Source: Hymenopus coronatus
Lineage: Eukaryota > Arthropoda > Insecta > Mantodea > Hymenopodidae
Direction of reading: 5' to 3'
DNA: 64,000 bases
Assembly (NCBI GenBank): GCA_030762935.1
Contig: CM060881.1
Location: 103,454,501 to 103,518,500 of the forward strand
The notes beneath the pieces are model-generated. The model worked only from the letters and a program-made list of their open reading frames with translations, made no database searches and was not told the origin of the DNA. The stretch's first letter is position 1, and every line of letters begins with the position of its first letter. The position numbers and the translations under genes were made by a program. Below are positions 11,397-20,608 of this stretch, piece by piece.

Positions 11397-12465
11397 GGGG
11401 ACCCAATAAAGCATATAATGGCAATGCTAAAATTTAAACATTCAAGGAACATTTTCTCGGAAACTATTTATTGTATCTATTTAAAATTATTGCAGAAAAT
11501 TATATGGACTTTTGTACACACTTGAATATGGGGTAGAATAATAATTTGAAGAGTAGATAATTTTTTGCGGTAGTCAATTTTGTAATTAAAAATATCATAC
11601 TAATAACTTCAACATTTCAAAACTATAGATAATTTTTAAAATGGTCCTGTTAAAATGTTTATCATTTATAAAACATAATGTCTGAAAGTATGAGCTTTTT
11701 ATGTCGAACAGTTCCTGAGAAAATGTTCCTTATGTATCAAAAAATGTAGTTTTGACCTATCGAGCTTCAAAGTTAGAACTAACCTTTTCAATACAGTACT
11801 ACCACAGAATTTGCACTGCACATGGTTATGAAGAATAGCTTATGTTTTTTGAATATTTATTATTTCATTAGTACTACTATCATCAGCAACTTTCAATAAA
11901 TTATCATAGTTCTGGAGATTTTTTTGGAAGAACTATTACAGTTCATATCATCACTACTACTTTTGCCTACATTAACATCCACATGTGAATCTGTAACATC
12001 AACATTATTTGTAGTGATATCTCTTGGTTTTCCAACATTCTTCCACTTTCTGAAAACCCTATTACTGTGTCGTACCATTGAAACAAATTGAAAAAACAGC
12101 CAAACACAAGAACAAAATATTCACATCAGATCAATAACACACTAAGATATATACACAAAACAAACTGCTAGGTTAGGTTGCCATGTTGAATCAGCAATCA
12201 GTATGGCCATTTCAAAAATTTTCCTCATCATTTCCTCCTAAAAATACTGCAAAATATCTAATTCGTTCATAGCAAAAACAAATATCAATAAATTGACTGA
12301 CCACGCCCACCAAATGCAGCCCCCTGGTAAATACTCTATAAAAATCCATAGAATAGTGATATGTAGATAAAAATTGAAGCAACTTACTCAGAAAAGTCTC
12401 TAAATTTTTTTTACATAAAAAGTCAAAAAATGTATTTTTACTCATATTTGCCTTACTGGGTCCCC
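11397..12465 (-). mobile_element. Possible internally deleted Mutator-like DNA element
   Basis: The two ends form a short inverted repeat: GGGGACCCAATAAAGCATAT at 11397 and, on the minus strand from 12465, GGGGACCCAGTAAGGCAAAT. Inside on the minus strand is a degraded N-terminal coding region (next entry), while the rest of the transposase is missing. The right flank is TTAA and the left flank TTAT, so the duplication is not clean. Superfamily assignment rests on the protein fragment only. Confidence 0.5.
11740..12078 (-). pseudogene. N-terminus of a Mutator-like transposase gene, broken
   Basis: The start MVRHSNRVFRKWKNVGKPRD is basic, followed by an S/N/D-rich linker and SSSKKIS. After a frameshift comes NYDNLLKVADDSSTNEIINI and, after a stop, VQCKFCGSTV. 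A short basic leader, an SSKK(I/L) motif and then a single CxxC resembles the N-terminus of arthropod proteins with the Mutator-like transposase domain. The family call is from memory. Stops and a frameshift show it is dead. Confidence 0.5.
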
Positions 12466-12508
12466 TTAAGATAATTAGTCAAAAGTTTTTAGGTATATTC
12501 TGCAACAC

Positions 12509-12545
12509 CCAAAAAAAAAAAAAATATATATATATATATATTTTT
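12509..12545. repeat. A-run and (TA)n microsatellite
   Basis: A run of about 15 A is followed by (AT)9 or so and T5. Simple low-complexity sequence at the edge of an old R1 copy. Confidence 0.85.
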
Positions 12546-12589
12546 AACTTTTTCTACAGTACTGTGTAATGGTAGGTAAAACTTTTTAT

Positions 12590-12935
12590 GATTTCCATTC
12601 AAATAAATTTCTCTAGCTGTTCAGCATCCAGCTATTCTTGCAAAAGATAATTCTTTTATCTACATCATGCTAATCAAGATAAACATAGTCTTATTACTTG
12701 ATTCCTTGTAAGTAGAAGGTGAATAAGGAAATGCATTAGGCTAAAGCCATAGTCAAATCTTTTAAAATCTGGTCGCTATGTAAATCAATTAAAGTTATGT
12801 TTCTTTGCATGGCCAACAATAAAACAAGTGAGATAAACCGAAGGTGACTTCCCGCTTAAGAAATGTTACGTAGTTTAAAATTGAAAGTAGTAAAAAAAAA
12901 ATCTCAAAAAAGGTCAACTCTAAGCCAATGATTTA
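12590..12935 (+). mobile_element. R1-O fragment, left third
   Basis: Contains the old-subfamily left blocks in order: TTTCTCTAGCTGTTCAGC, TAATTCTTTTATCTACATC, GTAAGTAGAAGGTGAATAAGG, AAAGCCATAGTCAAATC and TTTGCATGGCCAACAATAAA. It ends where mariner sequence begins, so it is either truncated by the mariner insertion or already broken. Confidence 0.7.
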
Positions 12936-12939
12936 AAAT

Positions 12940-13146
12940 GAGCATTGACGTTGTTTTGAACATCTACGTTGGTTTGAAAGGTAGGTCTCCTAGCCACGTC
13001 TTCAGTTCAGGGAAAAGGTGAAAGTCGCTGGGTGCCAGATCAGGACTGTACGGTGGATGATCGAAAATGTTCCATTGAAATTGTTCAAGGAGCCGATGGG
13101 TAGTGCCAGCAGTGTGTGGATGTGCGTTGTCATGGATCAACACATT
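12940..13146 (-). pseudogene. Mariner transposase fragment with D34D catalytic motif
   Basis: The minus-strand frame reads LIHDNAHPHTAGTTHRLLEQ, then FQWNIFDHPPYSPDLAPSDF and HLFPELKTWLG. The two aspartates of HDN and PSD are 34 residues apart, the diagnostic D34D spacing of mariner. The expected later sequence (DVQNNVNAHFKSLA-like) follows in another frame after a stop. The N-terminal half and the final C-terminus are absent on this strand. Confidence 0.85.
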
Positions 13147-13149
13147 CCT

Positions 13150-13321
13150 CTTCGTTTGTTTTGAATGGCTCTCCGCAAACGTCGTAAAGCACGAGGATAT
13201 TCAAAACATCAATGCGCATTTGAAATCATTGGTGGCAACATTTCTTAAAGCGGGTATTGCAAAGCTTGTGCGCAGGTGCGATAAATGTCTCAAGTTTTTC
13301 GGTGATTTTGTTGAAAAGTAA
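13150..13321 (+). pseudogene. Mariner transposase C-terminus, opposite strand
   Basis: The plus frame reads EDIQNINAHLKSLVATFLKA, GIAKLVRRCDKCLKFFGDFV and EK before a stop at 13319-13321. This is the usual mariner C-terminus (GI.KLV.R.DKCL...GDYVEK). It overlaps in content with the end of the neighbouring minus-strand fragment, so two copies, or an inverted duplication of one, are joined head to head near 13147. Confidence 0.82.
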
Positions 13322-13439
13322 GCACAAGTGTACAAAATTGTAATAAAATAATTGTTTCTATGTACTTGTCTTTTATTTATAGCCTATCTGAGGTTTAAAA
13401 ACAAACGGCCCTCGTATATGTATGTGAAAGGAAAATCGA

Positions 13440-13855
13440 GAAAGTCCGTTATATACAAAACTTGTATTTTCGTTCAGCATCTTCCAAGGACGCGACATAA
13501 GAACTTTCAGAAAAATACCTCCATCCCAACTTCCATTTACTCTTACTTTTTGATTTTTTGCTTTTACTGCTATGGTACCGCAGGCGATCACACTGATGAT
13601 ACATGGAATGAAGATGAAGGCCCGGTGGAATGTGATAGCGGAGGAAACCGGAGAACCCGGAGAAAACCCACCCCTGCGCCACTTTGCCCGCCATAAATCT
13701 CACATAAGGTCGCTTGGGGACAAACCCGTGCTGTCTAGGTGACATTTTTTATTAAAATACCAATTATTTAAGATAATTTTATGACAAATTAATGTACGTT
13801 ATCAATTTTCTAGAAATAGACTCCGAAAACTTCTTCATTTTCGATAAAGGTAATA
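13440..13855 (-). mobile_element. R1 copy, inverted, split by SINE-A
   Basis: The right part at about 13449-13562 (AGCATCTTCCAAGGACGCGA to ACTTTTTGATTTTTTG) and left continuation at 13743-13853 (TTATTAAAATACC to CTAGAAATAGACTCCGAAAA) are collinear on the minus strand. The SINE-A at 13563-13742 sits between them. Both outer ends are missing. Confidence 0.7.
13563..13742 (-). mobile_element. SINE-A copy inserted in R1, head truncated
   Basis: Minus strand: starts at TCACCTAGACAGCACGGG within the head, then the SINE-A body (TTTATGGCGGGCAAAGTGGC, ATCACACTGATG on plus) and a tail ending in CGGTACCATAGCAG. The tRNA A box is absent. The position inside R1 shows it is younger than that R1 copy. Confidence 0.8.
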
Positions 13856-14019
13856 TATACATATATATTTAATGTCGCCTGACAACATGGGTATTGTATC
13901 GACAACATGCATTAACATCGCTACAATATTTTAAACATATTAACAGCTTTTACAAATGTTTACAATAAACTAATTAATTCAAAGTATTTTAAAAATGTAA
14001 ATAGTGATATTAAATGTTT

Positions 14020-14416
14020 CGGTTCATCTAATGTTGCCTGAAGATCTGTGGGGTTTGATTTTGATCCTGTAGTTGGTGTAGCGACCAAATTCGATAATAA
14101 TGTGGTTCAATGTCCACAAATGGAGGATCCTGTCTGGTAAATAAATGATCATAACTGATGTAGTGTGGCTAGTGCTTAATCTGGTGAGCCCCACCTGTTG
14201 TTGACGGCTGAGAACGTTATAGATTCTTGGAAATGATTTATGAGATTTAGCTTCAAGCACTTTGCTGTTTTGATTACTTTCAGACCAGTTACCTTTCCAC
14301 AGTTGTAGCGATGTTTTCTTAATGTACACTATAGCACCTTCATGATCGACAAGGATCGATAAATTGATGCTTTTCTGATTGCTTCTGTTGCTGTTCACCT
14401 GCTTTATAATTACCAT
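14020..14416 (-). pseudogene. LINE ORF2 fragment: RNase H and C-terminal region
   Basis: A 130-codon open frame on the minus strand contains LQLWKGNWSESNQNSKVLEA, then IYNVLSRQQQVGLTRLSTSH and LNHIIIEFGRYTNYRIK. This matches the arrangement at the end of the pol ORF in RNase H-bearing non-LTR retrotransposons: (Y)IKK..L..W...W....NNKL.EIK, then RR.QVVLTRLR.GHT, and finally HIL.EC..Y...R. The Cys-His residues expected between GHT and HI are lost. Start and upstream domains are cut off by the SINE-C tail at 14428. Confidence 0.78.
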
Positions 14417-14427
14417 TTATTCTTTGT

Positions 14428-14645
14428 TGTAAATGGAAATGGAGTTTTATTATGGACGCTCTTTAATTATTGTGGTTTTCAGCATCCCATTCTATACTGG
14501 ACGTGAAGGACCACTTAATTTTGCTGAGAGGTCTGTTTATCAGGCTTGAGATTATTTTACGTCCCGTAAATGTACGACACAACACCAACAGTTTTACTTC
14601 CCTTCCGAAGGAAGCCCTGCCAAGGATTTTTACCCTGAAAGGTAT
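14428..14645 (-). mobile_element. SINE-C copy, head missing
   Basis: On the minus strand it shows the SINE-C body: CCTTGGCAGGGCTTCCTTCG, GGAAGTAAAACTGTTGG, an ACGTAAAATAATCTCAAGCC block, AGCAAAATTAAGTGG and GAATGGGATGCTGAAAACC. The tail ends in CCATTTCCATTTAC. The tRNA-like head is missing, and the 5' side joins the hairpin region at 14659. Confidence 0.85.
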
Positions 14646-14658
14646 AAAGTATAATTTT

Positions 14659-14849
14659 TATGGAATAATTGTTTTTTCACACAAGCCGTGTGTAGGACAG
14701 GAGTTGGATAGGCAGAGTCAGATTTAAAAAATTAGAGATCGGGATATCCGTGGTTCAAATCTTGGCTAAGACATTAAATTTTTCAATTTGACTCTGCCTA
14801 TCTAACTCCTGTCCTACACACGGCTTGTGTGAAGAAACAATTATTCCAT
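14659..14849. repeat. Long inverted repeat with SINE-E-like loop
   Basis: The left arm 14659-14733 (GGAATAATTGTTTTTTCACA, CAAGCCGTGTGTAGGACAGG, AGTTGGATAGGCAGAGTCAG) is matched by the right arm 14775-14849 in reverse complement. There are only about four or five mismatches over roughly 75 bp. The loop of about 40 bp carries GATCGGGATATCCGTGGTTC, the same as the B-box region of the SINE-E at 15012. It could form a cruciform or a hairpin RNA. Confidence 0.85.
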
Positions 14850-15011
14850 ACAAATTGACCATAATAGTTGGCCATACTATGAATCCTGGGTCTAAAGTAC
14901 TTGCATCAGTGTAAGTCGCCATTGGGGTTGTCAGCTCAAAATGAATTTGAGATCACCTAGTGGTTTACCGGGAAAACATACGAATCAGTTGAGAAATTCA
15001 ATGCTATGCCG

Positions 15012-15122
15012 GCATGTTGCCATGGTAGTTCAGTAGTAGAGCAACTGGCTAGAGATCGGGATATCCGTGGTTCAAATCCCGACTACGGCATTGGATTTTT
15101 CAGTCTGATTCTGCCTATCCAA
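15012..15122 (+). mobile_element. SINE-E copy with tRNA-like head
   Basis: TTGCCATGGTAGTTCAGTAG provides a 5' acceptor-like stem and A box. TATCCGTGGTTCAAATCCCG is a B box, and CTACGGCA closes the acceptor-like stem (GCC...GGC). It continues as TTGGATTTTTCAGTCTGATT CTGCCTATCC. It is not a functional tRNA, because the arms are imperfect and no anticodon loop is clear. Related copies are at 55045, 57230, 62640 and 62770. Confidence 0.7.
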
Positions 15123-15244
15123 GTATAATTTTATTGTATATGTATATGTTTTGGATCGCTTTGGCTCATTGATTATTCGATGAGAGATTTATAAAAGATA
15201 GTAACCCACTGTGAGAGTCTAACAGATTGCATATACCACTCGAC

Positions 15245-15455
15245 TCTCACCTAGACGGCCGGGGTTCGATCCCAAGCGACTGCATGTGAGATTTGTGGTG
15301 GACAAAACGGCGCTGGGGCGGGTTTTCTCCGGGTACTCCGGTTTCCCCCGCCATCGCATTCCACCGGTGCTCCATCATCATTCATGTATCATCAGTGTCA
15401 CCGCCTGCGGTGCCATTAATAGTTAAAGCGGGCGTCAAACACTACAAAAAAAAAA
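15245..15455 (+). mobile_element. SINE-A copy, 5'-truncated, with TSD
   Basis: Begins inside the tRNA-like head (ACCACTCGACTCTCACCTAG) and runs through GGGGTTCGATCCCAAGCGAC (B box) and the full body to CAAACACTACAAAAAAAAAA. AGATTGCATAT (15234-15244) on the left and AGATTGCACAT (15456-15466) on the right form an 11-bp target-site duplication with one difference. The combination of 5' truncation and duplication fits LINE-mediated retrotransposition. Confidence 0.9.
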
Positions 15456-15629
15456 AGATTGCACATTTTCTCTTACATTTAACAAATCCTAAACACCTTT
15501 TAATAGCAAATTTTTCACTGGAGTTGATAGTGTAGGCTTCTGGTAATTTTTATAACTTGTATGTTCCAAAAATGCAACAGCGCGACCATTTCCACACTAA
15601 GCCTGCGAACCATTGGTGTAGATGGATGG

Positions 15630-16030
15630 ATTTTTTAAACCGTAAAAGGTAGATAAAAATTAATACACCAGAAATGCGGATGTATCGTGCTTTTATTTCC
15701 GAAACACTCCTTGCTATTTGTTTGAGTTTTAAAATGCTTAAGCTTTTCTCAGAAGAGAAGTCGTCATTCGCTTCATATCTACTTTGTTTTGTACCTGATA
15801 TTGCAAAGAGAACGGATTGTAAATGGATCACAGAGCGTCAAACTTTGAAAGGATTTGACTATTGCTGTATTCTAGTCAAACGCCCTTTTATTTACAAAGA
15901 AGCAAGCAATAAAACCATTTCTGCCAATATGTATGTCTTAGTATAATGTAGAAAAAATAATATTCTTTTGTAAAAACAGTTTGTGTGCAGAGCAGATAGA
16001 AAGTCATTTGAATGGGACACATAAAATTAT
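15630..16030 (-). mobile_element. R1-O fragment, left half
   Basis: Minus-strand R1-O landmarks run from the TTTACGGTTTAAAAAATCC block at 15630 to the left end near 16000-16030 (TCATTTGAATGGGACACATA on plus). The right half is absent. The 90-codon plus ORF at 15674-15946 is a chance frame. Confidence 0.7.
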
Positions 16031-16147
16031 TTTAATGAACATTTCTGGATGAATATAATAAAACTGATTATTTTGAAAGTGCTATTATCTACTCAAATGC
16101 AACACCAGTATCAAACAGTATCTACTGAGCTAGCGCTTTCAATGCTT

Positions 16148-16840
16148 TTTACTTTCTACATGCGTACTATGCACATATTAGGTAGAGAAGGTATTGTATT
16201 CCACCTATAAATTCGATGACGATATTTCAATGGAAATGTATGTTTGAGACCCATTGAGTCCAAAAGCATTTTCTTTAAAAATGTCCGTGCGAGTCTGTAT
16301 GTGTGTGTGTGTTGGCAGCGTAGTTAAAAAATTCAAACAGCATTAAACGCCAAAATTTTGCTTCTGTAAAACTCTAACGATACATCACAAATCGATATAA
16401 ATCTTGGATATTCAAGGAATAACCTCTGAAGACTTGTCCTCGCTGGATAACTTTTACTGAGTTTTGCATAACTGGCAATCCGTAGGACATAAAAACTTAT
16501 TATACAAAAACTCATTTCTAAAAACACATAATTTATGTCATATACACTTTTTTGCATTTTACCGTTTCAGAGGTATTCTTTGTTATTAGTTTTACTTTTT
16601 TAAACGGGAGGTTACCTTTAGTTTCATTTCCCTTTTATTTTACTTAAAATAAATAAATTATTCATATAACGACCAGATTTAGATTTGACTAACTATTTTA
16701 CTTCTGCTTAGAAGGAAGCAAATAATCGACGCTAATGGTTTTCTCGATTAGCATGTATAACGTTTTGTAACAATATTTTGTTTGCAAAAATGGTAGGGAA
16801 AGCTATGTGAAAGAAATAAATCATATTTTTAAACCTTATT
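16148..16840 (-). mobile_element. R1 copy, inverted
   Basis: The right terminal hairpin is at 16148-16195 (TTTTTACTTTCTACATGCG, then GGTAGAGAAGGTATTG). The core is (TG)n at 16299-16312, and the left end lies near 16800-16838. It contains short deletions in the CATCC block and lacks about 150 bp between the core and the TCTAACGAT block. Confidence 0.75.
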
Positions 16841-17696
16841 TGATATTTCTCTCTCAGTAAAGAAAAGGCAGCGAAAAATAATGCAGTTTTACTCCGTCTT
16901 CACTTTGTAGCTAAATTAAATATTTCCAAATGTATTGCAGAAATGAATATTCACGTTAAACTACATTATGAATGAACCTTCTATGAAATTGAATATAAAT
17001 ACACTTTAAAATTGTCAAGCCTTTTGTGCAAAATAGGATGGACTAAAATAAAACACTCTTGTCGCAATTTTGATACGAGAGTGGGCACTAGAAGCATTTT
17101 ATTTATTCTGTAGTCTTTTGCTTCACACTTTTCTTTCTTTGCCTCTCTCCTCATTCATTTTCCCCTTCAGTTTTTCCATAAATTATTCCCTACTAACCTT
17201 CCTAAGCATTAGGCGAAGTAATTTCTTCCTCTTGGGTGCATTTTCCACGTAGCCTTTATCCAGCTGTGTTTACATTCAGAGGTTTATATTTTTACATTTA
17301 CTTTTAAAACTGCCTGTTAATATGAACATACCCTTTTGAATTTATTTTAAATGAACTGATTAGGTAAACTCAACATAAAACTGAATAAGTGAAATATAGA
17401 TAACTAATTAGGTAGTTTTTCTTACTTACTACATGCTATGTCTTCGTGAAATGCAAATAAAGACAGCTGTAGCGTTAGTTACAATAATAAGTACAATTAT
17501 AAGTATAAACATAACAAGTTTAAATCGCAAACGTACAGCAAAGCCACTTCACTAGGACTACAGCAATCTATCGACGACATTGATCCACTTATAAGAGAAT
17601 TGGCAACATGGTTGAAAGTGTAGTGTACACAGATGGAGAGGAAGCATGTAATTCAACTTCCCACCATTTTCTGTGTAGGTGAACCAAGAACCACAA
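16841..17696. other. Spacer, no feature seen
   Basis: Mostly AT-rich with a pyrimidine-rich stretch at 17080-17220. No repeat member and no coding similarity recognised. Confidence 0.45.
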
Positions 17697-18557
17697 ACCT
17701 TGTTGAGTTTTTGTCTATCTCTAATGATTTACCAGTTATGCAAACTACAGTAAAATTCATCCAGAAGAGGCCTTCAGAGGCTGTTTCCAAAAAATAGGAT
17801 ATGCATTTTATTTTTATTGTAAATATCCTTAATATACCGTATTTTAATCAAAATCGTTAGAGCAATTTTTAAGACACACAACATTTTCAAAACTTTTTCA
17901 ATGTAAAGGGCAGTTTGGGGAAAAGGGATTTATTTTTTAACTTTTAGTGTCGCATCCTTAGGAGATAACATAACTCCATGGCACGACAGCTCACGGGGAG
18001 CCTTGGCCTACCGCCCGGCCGCTGCGTCCCCCATCTCGGTCCACTACAGACGTCATGGATGGGGTGCAGTATTGGAGGGTGAGACGTGGTCAGCGCCTCG
18101 AGCCCCTCCCGGCCGGTTAATGCGGTCCTCACGACCTGGAGCCGCTACTTCTCCATCAAGTAGCTTCTCAATTGGCCCCCCAGGGACCTCACGAGGCTGA
18201 GTGCACCCCGGTCCAGGTCTCCCAGCGGTGGAAAAATCCCCACGCCGGTACTGGGGATCGAACCCAGGTCTCCCGCTTGGTAGGCAGCTGCGCTGCCACC
18301 GCGCTAAGGAGACGACCATCCTTAGGAGATACTAAGCTTAAAACCAAGATTGGTATTAGAGAGTATTTTAGTTTTTGAGCTATGCTGTCCACAGATACAC
18401 GAACGCACACGCGCACACAAATACGGACTTTCGTTTTTAAATGCTTTTTGTTGGACTCAGAACACCTCAAAACATAAATTCCCGATTTAACCACGGCATC
18501 GAATTTTTTAGTGGAACACAGTACCTTATACTATAGTACCTGCAGAGAAAGTAAAAA
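17697..18557 (+). mobile_element. R1 copy split by SINE-D
   Basis: The left part 17697-17967 enters at TTGAGTTTTTGTCTATCTC and stops within GTGTCGCATCCTTAGGAGAT. The right part 18317-18557 resumes at the same CATCCTTAGGAGATA and runs to CAGAGAAAGTAAAAA. Removal of the SINE and one copy of the duplication restores a collinear R1. Confidence 0.88.
17968..18316 (-). mobile_element. SINE-D, full length, 15-bp TSD
   Basis: CATCCTTAGGAGATA occurs at 17953-17967 and again at 18317-18331, a perfect 15-bp target-site duplication. On the minus strand the 349-bp element begins GTCGTCTCCTTAGCGCGGTG with an A-box-like segment, has GGGTTCGATCCCCAGTACC as B box, and ends CATGGAGTTATGTTAT. GC content is about 60 per cent against about 30 in the flanks. 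ORFs here are by-products of the GC-rich repeat. Confidence 0.93.
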
Positions 18558-18596
18558 TAGAAGTTGCGCTCTAAATATTTATACAATGTAAAGAAA

Positions 18597-18965
18597 TTCA
18601 GATGTGGACCTTTCACATCAGTTTATGTGTCTGTACTGCAAAACGCTATTCTTTTATTTACTTTATGTTAAATATTAGAGCAAATTTTCTTGTTACTTCC
18701 TTGTATTTGGAAGGAAAATAAGGGAATACAACAGGCTAAAGAGATTGTCAAATCATTTAAAAGCAGATTTTTAATGTAACTATCGCTTTAGTTTAAAGGT
18801 TCCCCTTATTTCCCTTCTTCTTACAAGGAAACCTATACTAAGATAATTTCTGCTAATGCTTATATTGATTAGCATGTTGTAGATTAAAGAACACATTGTG
18901 TAAGAATGGATCGTGTCTAGAACAGGTAGAGAAAATCATGTGAATGGAACATATACGATTTTTTA
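18597..18965. repeat. Two R1 left-end fragments head to head
   Basis: A plus-oriented R1 left third (18597-18780, with AATAAGGGAATACAACAGGC and AGAGATTGTCAAATC) is followed by its inverse (18781-18965, with TTCCCCTTATTTCCC and CATGTGAATGGAAC). The arms are similar but not identical, giving an imperfect palindrome of about 370 bp. Confidence 0.65.
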
Positions 18966-19389
18966 AAATTGCATTCCTTAGTATCTTTGTAACAAATGTT
19001 CGTTTAATTTCTTTCGCGAAGTGTTTGCGTGTAGGAAAGCCCTAAGCAACAACAGTGGACTATATTCATTAATAACGTTACACAAAATCAAATTGGAGTG
19101 ACGATGTGTCCGTTTACAGGAATTGGAATAGCTTCCTCTACTGTAGAAATTCACAGTAGGAGTATTGCTCAGGTAGCCTTTCTGATATATACCTAATTAT
19201 TTTCCGAAACGTACCGGAGATACAATAATGGTACAATTTTAGATGGCTGCATTAAATCCGTAAAGTAAAAAATATTTTAACAGAAACGAAATGTTTTGAT
19301 TCAAGATTGCTATAGCTAACAAATAATGCTTTTAATGGTGCCAAAAATAAGTCATTGTGACTGTAAACATGAATTTGCGCTTAGAGTTC
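18966..19389. other. Spacer, no feature seen
   Basis: No repeat family or coding similarity recognised. Confidence 0.4.
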
Positions 19390-19500
19390 AGGATTTTTGT
19401 GAAATACTATAGAGAAATAAGCGTCTGTCATATGCTTAGGAACGAATTGAAGAGAGTGTGTTATAAAGAGGCCACTAGGTAGTAGTAAACTTGCAGAGAA

Positions 19501-19532
<32 letters not shown>

Positions 19533-19626
19533 TGATAGAGAAAAGGAGATAGTAATTACACATATTACCTGACAGAAATTAAGCTTTTTTCACCTGACAA
19601 CTGCCACGAGAGTTCTTGGAACTATA

Positions 19627-19689
<63 letters not shown>

Positions 19690-19787
19690 GTTAGCAAGCG
19701 AAGGTTGTGCCAATTGCAAATGCACCTTGAAAAAAGGAAATATGTCTTCATCTGACAAATGCCATGAATTTCTTTATCACGATAAGT

Positions 19788-19821
<34 letters not shown>

Positions 19822-20240
19822 TAAGAAAGAGAAGGAGAATTCCATATCATTCTTGAAAAAATGAAGTTGTTTCTTCTGACGTCTGCTGCTTTCAATGTAC
19901 TTGTTACAATAAGGAGAGAGATACAGAGAAAGAGAAAATGCAATGCCAATTAAACAATACACCTTAAAAAAAAAAGACTTTCTTCACCTGATGAGTTTCC
20001 TATTACAATAAGGAGAGAAAGAGACAGAGACAGAGAGAGAAGGAAAATTGAAAATAAGAAAGCACATAGCAATATAGATATACCTAATCCCTGAAAAAAG
20101 AAATCGCTCCCTTTGTCTGACGATTGACCTGAGCGCCTGTATTACAATGCTATGAGAGAGGGAGAGGGGGAGAGAGAGAGAGAGAGAGAGATATGATGTA
20201 CAAAAATGTGCTTTCTTCTGACGACGACTCTTCTGAAAGC
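19390..20240. repeat. Degenerate tandem array with GA-rich segments
   Basis: At least six units of about 100-160 bp share a pattern: an A-rich stretch, a TTTCTTCACCTGACNACTGC-like motif, ACTATTACAATAAG-like sequence, and then a (GA)n tract of 10-60 bp. The CTGAC motif recurs near 19594, 19750, 19876, 19986, 20116 and 20217. The longest GA tract is about 19629-19686. The minus-strand ORFs rich in S and L come from (CT)n translation. Confidence 0.75.
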
Positions 20241-20383
20241 CAGTAACTATGTCGCCCAAAACTGAGGAACTTATTTACTTATGCATTTGTTTATCTGATT
20301 TTTTAATTTTAGGGGTTTGTGAGGCGGAGGTCTTGATTTTAGATATCGTGTCAAGCGTGAGGAACCGCCTTGCCTCATTGCGT

Positions 20384-20608
20384 TTTTTTTTTTTTTTTTG
20401 TGATAATGTTAAAGGCCCGCTTTTACTACATATGTCACCGCAGATACATTGAATGAAGATGGAGTACCGGCGGAATGCGATGATGTAGAACACCGGAGAA
20501 AACACCCCTGAGCCACTTCATCACAAATTACACGTGTGAGCGCCTGGGATCGAACCCGGGTCGCCTTTGGGAGAGGCGAGTGTTGCAATCTCACGCGGCG
20601 GCCAGCAG
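20384..20608 (-). mobile_element. SINE-A copy with probable TSD
   Basis: On the minus strand it has a tRNA-like head with CCCGGGTTCGATCCCAGGCG as B box, a shortened body (a deletion in the CCGGGTTTTCTCC region), and a tail GCCTTTAACATTATCACA followed by A16. CATTGCGT (20376-20383) and CATTGTGT (20609-20616) flank it, an 8-bp duplication with one difference. Confidence 0.82.

Noticed and set aside
15012..15095. A functional tRNA gene
   Set aside because: A and B boxes are present, but the cloverleaf is imperfect, related copies occur at four other sites with shared non-tRNA tails, and no clear anticodon loop is seen.
17944..18494. Overlapping ORFs on both strands in a GC-rich region
   Set aside because: They coincide with the SINE-D insertion. 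The same frames appear at 60364-60718 in the other SINE-D copy.
19381..20259. Serine/leucine-rich minus-strand ORFs
   Set aside because: They are translations of (CT)n microsatellites.
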